Shown here: positions 5,491 to 10,108 of the stretch, in pieces
How positions within the stretch are numbered: position 1 is the stretch's first letter
Layout: each line of letters begins with the position of its first letter
Assembly (NCBI GenBank): GCA_041493955.1
Contig: JBGPZW010000126.1
Location: 1-10,108 of the forward strand
Reading direction: 5' to 3'
Length of the DNA stretch: 10,108 nt
Source of the DNA: QHYU01 sp041493955
GTDB lineage: Bacteria > Acidobacteriota > Terriglobia > Acidiferrales > UBA7541
Notes under the pieces: generated by a model
Databases searched by the model: none
What the model saw: only the letters and a program-made list of their open reading frames with translations
What the model was told of the DNA's origin: nothing
Program-made: the position numbers and the translations under genes

Positions 5491-6801
5491 ATGAGCCGGG
5501 CGGCATACATTGTGAGCGCGGTGCGCACGCCGATTGGCAAATTCGGCGGCGGATTGTCCGAACTGACCGCGGCGGACCTGGGCGTGATCGCCGTGCGCGC
5601 GGCGCTCGAGCGCGCGTTTGGTGAGGCACCGCCGGCGCGCGAGCCCGGTACCAGCGAGCCGCAAGGAAAGGCAGGCGGAGGGATTCCTCGCCCCGGCAGG
5701 GCCGTGGCTCGGAATGACAGCACAATGGCCGCGGGCGGCGCGGGTCGCGCGTGGCGCGTGGACGAGCTGATCTTCGGCAACGCGCGGCAGGCGGGCGGCG
5801 GTCCGAACGTGGCCCGCCAGATTTCCTGGCGCGCGGGCCTGGGCGACGACGTGCCGGCGTTCACCATCAACATGGCCTGCGCTTCGGGGCTGCGCTCGCT
5901 GATGCTGGGCTGGCAGCAGATCCAGCTCGGTGAAGCCGGGATCGTCGTCGCGGGTGGCACCGAGTCCATGAGCCGCTTGCCGTACCTGCTCGAGGGGCGC
6001 TGGGGATTCAAGCTGGGCCACCAGCCGCTCGTGGACGCGATGTACCGCGACGGTTTTCTCTGTCCCATCTCGAAAATGATTATGGGCGAAACCGCCGAGG
6101 TACTTGCCGGGCAGTACAACATCCCGCGTGACGAACAAGACCGCTACGCGCTGGAGAGCCACCAGCGGGCTGCGCTGGCCACACGCGACTGCCGCTTCCG
6201 AGACGAAATCGTCGCCGTCGAGCGCACAGACAAGAAAGGCAACACCACGCGCCTGGACAAAGACGAGCACGTGCGCGCGGACGTGACGCTTGCAGCGATG
6301 CAGAAGCTCCCGCCGGTGTTCTCCAAGACCGGCAGCATCACCGCGGGCAACTCCAGCGGGATCACCGACGGCGCCGCGGCGCTGGTGCTCGCCAGCGAAG
6401 AGAAAGTGCGCGAGCTGAAACTCACGCCGCTGGCGCGCATCGTGGACGCCACGATCGCCGCGGTGGACCCGCGCGTGATGGGCATCGGGCCGGTGCCGGC
6501 GGTGCGCCAGCTCGAGAAACGCACCGGCTGGAAGGTGGCCGACTACGACGTGATCGAACTGAACGAGGCGTTTGCAGCGCAGGTGCTGGCCTGCGACCAC
6601 GAGTTGCACTTCGACCGCGCGCGGCTCAACCCGAACGGCGGCGCGATCGCGCTGGGCCATCCGATCGGCTGCAGCGGCGCGCGCATCGCCACGACGCTGG
6701 TGCACGCACTGCGCGGCGGCGCGCGAGCAGGGAAGCGCGGCCTGGCAACGCTGTGCGTTTCCGGCGGCATGGGCATGGCGCTGGCCATCGAATCATCTTA
6801 G
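5491..6801 (+). CDS. Acetyl-CoA C-acetyltransferase-type thiolase with in-frame repeat insertion
   Basis: Thiolase II family enzyme that condenses two acetyl-CoA to acetoacetyl-CoA or cleaves 3-ketoacyl-CoA, a cytoplasmic homotetramer in relatives. Catalytic residues are present: nucleophile Cys130 in NMACASG, NEAFA at 358-362, His390 in GHPIGCSG, and acid/base Cys422 in CVSGGMG. The N-terminus (YIVSAVRTPIGKFGG) is canonical, which fixes the ATG at 5491. The protein has 436 residues where about 390-395 is usual. Compared with Zoogloea thiolase (Cys89, His348, Cys378 from memory) all of the excess before Cys130, about 41 residues, lies between residues about 46 and 88. That stretch is Gly/Pro/Arg-rich and encoded by a copy of the genome repeat. 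The hydratase follows after 12 bp, so the two form an operon. Whether the role is beta-oxidation, polyhydroxyalkanoate or another CoA pathway cannot be decided. Confidence 0.93.
   Translation: MSRAAYIVSAVRTPIGKFGGGLSELTAADLGVIAVRAALERAFGEAPPAREPGTSEPQGKAGGGIPRPGRAVARNDSTMAAGGAGRAWRVDELIFGNARQAGGGPNVARQISWRAGLGDDVPAFTINMACASGLRSLMLGWQQIQLGEAGIVVAGGTESMSRLPYLLEGRWGFKLGHQPLVDAMYRDGFLCPISKMIMGETAEVLAGQYNIPRDEQDRYALESHQRAALATRDCRFRDEIVAVERTDKKGNTTRLDKDEHVRADVTLAAMQKLPPVFSKTGSITAGNSSGITDGAAALVLASEEKVRELKLTPLARIVDATIAAVDPRVMGIGPVPAVRQLEKRTGWKVADYDVIELNEAFAAQVLACDHELHFDRARLNPNGGAIALGHPIGCSGARIATTLVHALRGGARAGKRGLATLCVSGGMGMALAIESS
5676..5719. repeat. Palindromic repeat, copy 2, inside the thiolase gene
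   Basis: A 44-bp element with the same ends as copy 1: CGGAGGGATTCCTCGC (5676-5691) and GGCTCGGAATGACA (5706-5719). The centre here is only 14 bp and contains a small CGGC/GCCG stem. It is read in frame by the thiolase gene as roughly residues 62-77 (GGGIPRPGRAVARNDS). The full extra segment of the protein is larger (about 5635-5752), so either flanking sequence came with the repeat or the region expanded afterwards. No clear target-site duplication is visible. Confidence 0.8.
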
Positions 6802-6813
6802 GGAGCAGCCCAC

Positions 6814-7638
6814 ATGGTAGAGACCGTTCGATTCGACGAGTTTTCCGGCAAGGCCTCCCGGCGCAAGCCCGAGGAGTTCGAGTTCATCCGCTACCGCTTG
6901 GAAGGCGCCGTCGCGCGGATGACGCTCAATCGTCCCGAACACAACCTGCTCAACGAGTCCATGCTGCGGGAGCTGACCGCGGGGATCGAATCGCTCGGCG
7001 AAAAAGACCACGTCAAGCTGCTCGTGCTGGACTCGGCCTGCGCGGTCTTCTCCGGCGGGATCGATATCGGCGAGTACACTGCTGAGCGTGTCTTCCAAAT
7101 GCTCGACGCATTCTACTCTACGTTCAACGCCATGCTCGAGGTCGGCAAACCCGTTCTGATAATCGTCAACGGCCCGGCCATCGGCGGCGGCGCGGAGCTT
7201 GCGGCGTTCGGCGACCTGGTGATTGCCACGCCGAAGGCGCGGTTCGCCCAGCCCGAAATCACCATCGGAGTATTTCCGCCGCTGGCTTCGACTATCCTGC
7301 CTTATATCGTGGGGCCGAAGGTCGCGCTCGAGCTGGTGCTGACCGGCGGCGTCATCAGCGCCGAACGCGCCCGCGAGCTGGGCCTGGTCAACCGCGTGGT
7401 GCCGGAGCTGCACCTCGAGAGCACCGTGAACGAACTCATCGCGCAAATCACCGCGCAATCGGGCGCCGTGCTGACCATGGCCAAGAAAGCCATCCTCGGC
7501 GGGATGGGGCTTTCGCTGCGCGACGGCCTGCGCAGCTCGATGAGCATTTTCCTGAACGAACTCTACAAGCTGGAAGATTCACAGGAAGGGCTGCGCGCGC
7601 TGGTCGAAAAACGCAAGCCACAGTGGAAGAACCGCTAG
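6814..7638 (+). CDS. Enoyl-CoA hydratase/isomerase (crotonase) family protein
   Basis: A 274-residue crotonase-fold enzyme acting on an acyl-CoA thioester. The oxyanion-hole segments are AVFSGGIDIGEY (77-88) and NGPAIGGGAEL (119-129). Both crotonase glutamates are kept: Glu128 in GGAEL and Glu148 in FAQPEI. The FAQPEITIGVFPPLAS segment (144-159) resembles dienoyl-CoA hydratases such as cyclohexa-1,5-diene-1-carbonyl-CoA hydratase more than classical fatty-acid crotonase. This hints at an aromatic or cyclic acyl-CoA substrate, but only weakly. A GGGAG at 6801-6805 lies 8 nt before the ATG at 6814 and overlaps the thiolase stop, showing close translational organisation with that gene. Together the two would hydrate an enoyl-CoA and act thiolytically on an acyl-CoA, yet the 3-hydroxyacyl-CoA dehydrogenase expected between those steps is not in the window. 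Confidence 0.92.
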   Translation: MVETVRFDEFSGKASRRKPEEFEFIRYRLEGAVARMTLNRPEHNLLNESMLRELTAGIESLGEKDHVKLLVLDSACAVFSGGIDIGEYTAERVFQMLDAFYSTFNAMLEVGKPVLIIVNGPAIGGGAELAAFGDLVIATPKARFAQPEITIGVFPPLASTILPYIVGPKVALELVLTGGVISAERARELGLVNRVVPELHLESTVNELIAQITAQSGAVLTMAKKAILGGMGLSLRDGLRSSMSIFLNELYKLEDSQEGLRALVEKRKPQWKNR

Positions 7639-7670
7639 GACAGCGCAGCGGAAGCGGTGCCCTGACGAAG

Positions 7671-8207
7671 ATGGACAAAACGCTGACCATCTTTCCGGCC
7701 GGACCGGGCGGCGAGCCGCCGGGCGAAGACCGCGCGCACGAAGCCGCGCGGCGGAGCCTGCTGCGGCGCCTGCTGGCGCTGCTGGCCGTGGGCGGGACAG
7801 CGTTTGCGCTCACCACCTGGACGCTGGTGCGCTTCCCCAATCCCTTCGGCGTTTCGGACACGGGCGGCGAGGCCGCGAGCGTCGTCAAGGCGCACCTCGA
7901 AGCGTTGGAACGGGGCGAGCTGCGCGCGGCATACGAGATGTTCTCGCCGCGGTATCGGGAGAGGGTCTCCTTCGAGGCCTATCGCGAGCTGGTGGTGACG
8001 CACCGGCAAATCCTCAACCTGCGCGAATTCCGCCTCAGCCGGAACGAAGAGGCCGGCGGGCGAGCGTTGCTGGAGACGAACATTGTGAGTAAAGACGGCG
8101 AGCGCTACGTGGCGCGCTTCACGCTGGTGCGCGCCGAGGGCCGCTGGTGGATTGATGACTTGCGCTGGCGCGGCGCCTCGGGCGGGAGCTCCGTCATCAC
8201 CGTGTAA
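7671..8207 (+). CDS. Membrane-anchored NTF2-like hypothetical protein
   Basis: I do not recognise a named family. From the ATG at 7671 the protein has 178 residues: a Gly/Pro-rich N-terminal tail (1-22), an Arg-rich patch and one hydrophobic segment (about 33-53), then a soluble domain (about 65-167). That domain has helix pairs (VVKAHLEALERGELRAAYEM, then FEAYRELVVTHRQIL) followed by strands ending in GRWWIDDLRWRG. This is the pattern of NTF2-like DUF4864/DUF4878 domains, with the sheet facing a pocket of unknown ligand. Arg residues before the segment favour an N-in single-pass anchor, leaving the domain in the periplasm. The frame is open from a GTG at 7623 that overlaps the hydratase end, but the ATG 32 bp after the hydratase stop gives a more sensible N-terminus. 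It is probably the last gene of the thiolase operon; a fresh promoter starts 16 bp after its stop. Confidence 0.75.
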   Translation: MDKTLTIFPAGPGGEPPGEDRAHEAARRSLLRRLLALLAVGGTAFALTTWTLVRFPNPFGVSDTGGEAASVVKAHLEALERGELRAAYEMFSPRYRERVSFEAYRELVVTHRQILNLREFRLSRNEEAGGRALLETNIVSKDGERYVARFTLVRAEGRWWIDDLRWRGASGGSSVITV

Positions 8208-8223
8208 CGATTTCTGCCGCGCA

Positions 8224-8253
8224 TTGACACTCGGCCACCGCGCGGCATACACT
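8224..8253 (+). promoter_or_regulatory. btuF: Promoter of the btuFC operon
   Basis: Perfect -35 TTGACA (8224-8229), an 18-bp spacer, then TACACT (8248-8253, 4/6 match to the -10 consensus). The expected start near 8260 is about 11 nt before the first helix of the cobalamin riboswitch, which is where a promoter should be. The leader is then about 338 nt long. Confidence 0.65.
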
Positions 8254-8270
8254 TCCCAACGACAATCAGC

Positions 8271-8522
8271 CGGCTTGGGTGACAGGGAAGGCCGCGAAAA
8301 TCGGCCACGGTCCCGCCACTGTGATCGGCCGGCGCTGCTCGATCGCAACGACGCCCACTGGTTCGCCCAAGACGCGGGTCGAACCGGGAAGGGTTTTTTC
8401 TCCAGGGTTTCCCTGGGAAACGCAGGGAGAAAAAGAGCAGCGCCTCAGTTCCTCAGCGCTTGACTCCGGAAGCCGGGGTGAACCGCTGGGAAGGCCGTCA
8501 GTCAGGAAACCTGCCCGAACCG
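8271..8522 (+). promoter_or_regulatory. Cobalamin (B12) riboswitch aptamer
   Basis: The B12 box AGTCAGGAAACCTGCC (8500-8515) and the conserved GGTCCCGCCACTGTGA (8309-8324) are both intact. Outer helix: CGGCTTGGG (8271-8279) pairs with CCCGAACCG (8514-8522) with one mismatch. P4: GGCCG (8290-8294) with CGGCC (8302-8306) around a GAAAAT-containing loop. The variable region holds two further strong hairpins: 8360-8385 (GGTTCGCCC with GGGTCGAACC, one bulge) and the nested 8395-8434. The RNA binds adenosyl- or other cobalamin and should switch off the downstream uptake genes when B12 is plentiful. Position directly upstream of btuF confirms the assignment. Confidence 0.96.
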
Positions 8523-8533
8523 TGGATCGCTGA

Positions 8534-8554
8534 CACTCTTCGCGAGAGAGGGTG
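8534..8554 (+). promoter_or_regulatory. Expression-platform hairpin (putative antiterminator element)
   Basis: CACTCTT (8534-8540) can pair with GAGGGTG (8548-8554) using two G-U pairs, leaving the 7-nt loop CGCGAGA (8541-8547). That loop is the exact reverse complement of TCTCGCG at 8574-8580, which covers part of the terminator loop and the first two bases of its 3' arm. Pairing of the two would prevent terminator folding. The complementarity is seen directly; the mechanism is inferred. Confidence 0.5.
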
Positions 8555-8562
8555 CGGCTGTT

Positions 8563-8591
8563 AGCCCCGGGTTTCTCGCGGGGCTTTTTTT
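8563..8591 (+). terminator. Intrinsic terminator of the riboswitch, just before btuF
   Basis: AGCCCCG (8563-8569) pairs with CGGGGCT (8579-8585) around a 9-nt loop, followed by a run of seven T (8585-8591). Only six bases separate the T-run from the btuF ATG, so this is a regulated terminator in the leader, not the end of an upstream gene. Folding it would also bury the only G-rich stretch (8580-8583) near the start codon. Confidence 0.85.
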
Positions 8592-8597
8592 ATTGGC

Positions 8598-9680
8598 ATG
8601 AAACTTTTTTCACAAGAATGGACTGGCAGAAAAACCGCCGCAGGCGCCGCGCTGGCTCTGGCTGTTGCGATGACGCTGCTGGCCGCCGGGCAGGCGCGGG
8701 CGCAAGGCGCCGCATCACGCCGGGATCCAGGAACGGATCTGCCGGCGACCCCAAAACTGGAAGTGACCGATGAAGCTGGCCGGCGGGTCAATGTGCCGCA
8801 GCCGGTTCGGCGAATCGTGTCGTTGGCGCCGAGCTTGACGGAAACCGTGTACGCGCTGGGAGCGCAGGAGCGCCTGGTGGGCGTCACCGACTATTGCGAC
8901 TACCCGCCGGAAGCGCAGATGAAACCCAAAGTGGGCGGGACAATCAACCCGAACCTGGAGCAGGTCGTGGCGCTCAGGCCCGACCTGGTGCTGGCGACGC
9001 GCGCGCTCAACCGCCGCGAAACCGTCGAGGCACTGGAACACCTCGGCATCGCTGCGTACGCCACCGACCCGCGCTCGGTCCAAGGAGTGCTGGTCTCGAC
9101 GGCGCGGCTTGCGGAAGTGATCGGCGCGGGCGAGCGCGGCGAAGCGCTGGCGGCCAACCTGCGCGCGCGCCTTGCGGAACTGAAGCGTCTGCTGAGCGGC
9201 CGCCCGGCCCGGCGGGTGCTGTTTGTGGTGTGGTCCGACCCGCTGGTGTCGATCGGCCGCGGAACCTTTCTGGCTGACGCGCTGCGCTGGGCCGGCGCGG
9301 AATCGGTGGTGGACTCGTCGCAAGACTGGCCGCGGCTGGCCCTCGAGGAAGTTGTCCACCTGCAGCCGGAATATCTGGTGTTCGCCAGCTCACACTCCGA
9401 GGAGGTCGAGCGCGATTTCGAGGCGCTGCGCGAGCGTCCCGGCTGGCGCAACCTGGAAGCGGTGCGCCAGCGTCGCATGGCGGTGATCAGCGACGCGGTG
9501 AATCGCCCGTCGCCGCGGCTGGTGGATGCCATCGAGCAGTTGGCGCGCCAGTTGCATCCCGACGCCTTCGAGACAAAACCCGAGAACCGTTCCCCCGGCG
9601 TCGGGACCCGAGGCGGAACCGGGCCGGACGAGGAATTCGAGTCAGACGAGCGCGAGGAGGCCTGCGCGTGCGCCCGCTGA
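8598..9680 (+). CDS. btuF: Vitamin B12 ABC transporter substrate-binding protein
   Basis: Periplasmic corrinoid-binding protein that delivers cobalamin to a BtuCD-type importer. Residues 1-35 are a Sec signal peptide with probable cleavage after ARA (33-35). The mature protein shows the cluster B helical-backbone receptor fold: RIVSLAPSLTETVYALGA (72-89), DYCDYPPEA (98-106), a PDLVLA strand (128-133), FVVWSDPLVSIGRGTFLADAL (209-229) and QPEYLVFASS (256-265). Glu82 and Glu250 match the two glutamates that E. coli BtuF uses to dock on BtuC arginines. Residues after about 325 form an unusual Gly/Glu-rich, probably disordered tail of some 35 residues that contains the btuC ribosome-binding site. 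There is no good ribosome-binding site before the ATG, which lies 6 bases after the riboswitch terminator. Expression should be repressed by B12 through that riboswitch. Confidence 0.93.
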   Translation: MKLFSQEWTGRKTAAGAALALAVAMTLLAAGQARAQGAASRRDPGTDLPATPKLEVTDEAGRRVNVPQPVRRIVSLAPSLTETVYALGAQERLVGVTDYCDYPPEAQMKPKVGGTINPNLEQVVALRPDLVLATRALNRRETVEALEHLGIAAYATDPRSVQGVLVSTARLAEVIGAGERGEALAANLRARLAELKRLLSGRPARRVLFVVWSDPLVSIGRGTFLADALRWAGAESVVDSSQDWPRLALEEVVHLQPEYLVFASSHSEEVERDFEALRERPGWRNLEAVRQRRMAVISDAVNRPSPRLVDAIEQLARQLHPDAFETKPENRSPGVGTRGGTGPDEEFESDEREEACACAR

Positions 9681-10108
9681 CGCTCCGACGCCTGCTGTGG
9701 ATCTGCGGCACGCTGTCTCTCGTGCTGCTCGCCGTGGTGGTGGCGGCGCTGAAGCTGGGGGCCGTGCCCATTTCCGTCAGCGACCTGGTGCTGAGCCTTG
9801 GCCGGGTGGCCATCGGGCGCAGCGACCAGTTGCCCAGCGAGTACCGCTTGATCGTCTTTGAGCTGCGCCTGCCGCGCATCCTGCTGGGCATCCTGGTAGG
9901 TGCGGCGCTCTCGGTGTCGGGGGCCGGGTTCCAGGCGCTGTTGCGCAATCCGCTGGCCGACCCGTACGTGCTGGGGGTTTCGAGCGGCGCGGCGCTGGGA
10001 GCGATTCTCTCGCTGATCGCTTCGCCGCATCTTCCGCTGCTGACGCCGGTGGCGGCGTTTGCCGGCGCGGCGCTGACCATCGCGGCGGTCTATTTCCTTG
10101 GCCGGCGC
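9668..10108 (+). CDS. btuC: B12 ABC transporter permease, FecCD family (partial, runs off right edge)
   Basis: First 147 residues of an inner-membrane permease of the FecCD/BtuC family, which forms the translocation channel with a BtuD-type ATPase. Visible segments: transmembrane helix 1 at about 11-33, the signature ELRLPRILLGILVGAALSVS (65-84), then SGAGFQALLRNPLADPYVLG (84-103) and SSGAALGA (105-112), and a third hydrophobic region from about 123. The start is a GTG at 9668 with GAGGAGG (9654-9660) 7 nt upstream. It overlaps the end of btuF by 13 bp in another frame, implying translational coupling. The full protein should be about 330-350 residues, so more than half lies outside the window; the ATPase gene is expected beyond it. 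Confidence 0.93.
   Translation, partial: MRPLTLRRLLWICGTLSLVLLAVVVAALKLGAVPISVSDLVLSLGRVAIGRSDQLPSEYRLIVFELRLPRILLGILVGAALSVSGAGFQALLRNPLADPYVLGVSSGAALGAILSLIASPHLPLLTPVAAFAGAALTIAAVYFLGRR

Noticed and set aside
5038..6705. Minus-strand 555-residue frame across the thiolase
   Set aside because: Shadow of the thiolase on the other strand; its sequence is His/Arg/Ala-rich and includes the repeat-derived and methyltransferase N-terminal regions in the wrong frame.
8371..8385. tRNA T-arm-like sequence (GGGTCGAACC)
   Set aside because: It is one arm of a hairpin inside the cobalamin aptamer; no acceptor stem, D-arm or anticodon arm can be built around it.
1..10108. CRISPR array, phage or insertion-sequence genes
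   Set aside because: No regularly spaced direct repeats, no transposase, integrase or phage structural motif in any frame I read.

Overview
The window looks like a piece of a GC-rich bacterial chromosome. An Acidobacteriota-type host is my best guess. The grounds are high-GC coding with long antisense open frames, two copies of a GGATTCCTCGC...GGCTCGGAATGACA palindromic repeat of a kind I associate with such genomes, a cobalamin-scavenging locus, and TTGACA-type promoters with weak -10 boxes. No marker in the window fixes the taxon.

Layout from left to right. Bases 1-229 hold no gene; a leftward promoter with an inverted repeat at its start point fires off the left edge. serS (seryl-tRNA synthetase) follows on the minus strand at 230-1516. 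A divergent 257-bp gap leads to a small plus-strand lipoprotein (1774-2196), whose promoter sits so close that the mRNA may be leaderless. Next come three minus-strand genes, 5' to 3': a beta-class adenine DNA methyltransferase related to DpnA (about 5197-4085), a DpnI-like nuclease (4066-3296) and a P1/S58-family N-terminal-nucleophile peptidase (3253-2222). The plus strand then carries an acetyl-CoA acetyltransferase-type thiolase (5491-6801), a crotonase-family hydratase (6814-7638) and a membrane-anchored NTF2-like protein (7671-8207). The window ends with a B12 uptake operon: promoter, cobalamin riboswitch, intrinsic terminator, btuF (8598-9680) and btuC (9668 to the right edge, partial).

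Two parts stand out. First, the methyltransferase-nuclease pair. DpnI proper cuts methylated GATC and DpnA methylates GATC, so in pneumococcus the two systems exclude one another. Here relatives of both lie 18 bp apart and co-directional. The nuclease has Gln where DpnI has its catalytic Glu64, the methyltransferase carries about 100 extra C-terminal residues, and three GATC sites sit in the predicted methyltransferase promoter. This may be a restriction-modification or methyl-sensing unit with altered logic. Second, one copy of the palindromic repeat lies in frame inside the thiolase gene and adds about 41 residues upstream of the catalytic cysteine. A sister copy sits 345 bp upstream in the intergenic region.

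The B12 operon is a clear switch. The leader hairpin downstream of the aptamer exposes a 7-nt loop that is perfectly complementary to the loop and 3' arm of the terminator, which suggests an antitermination mechanism.
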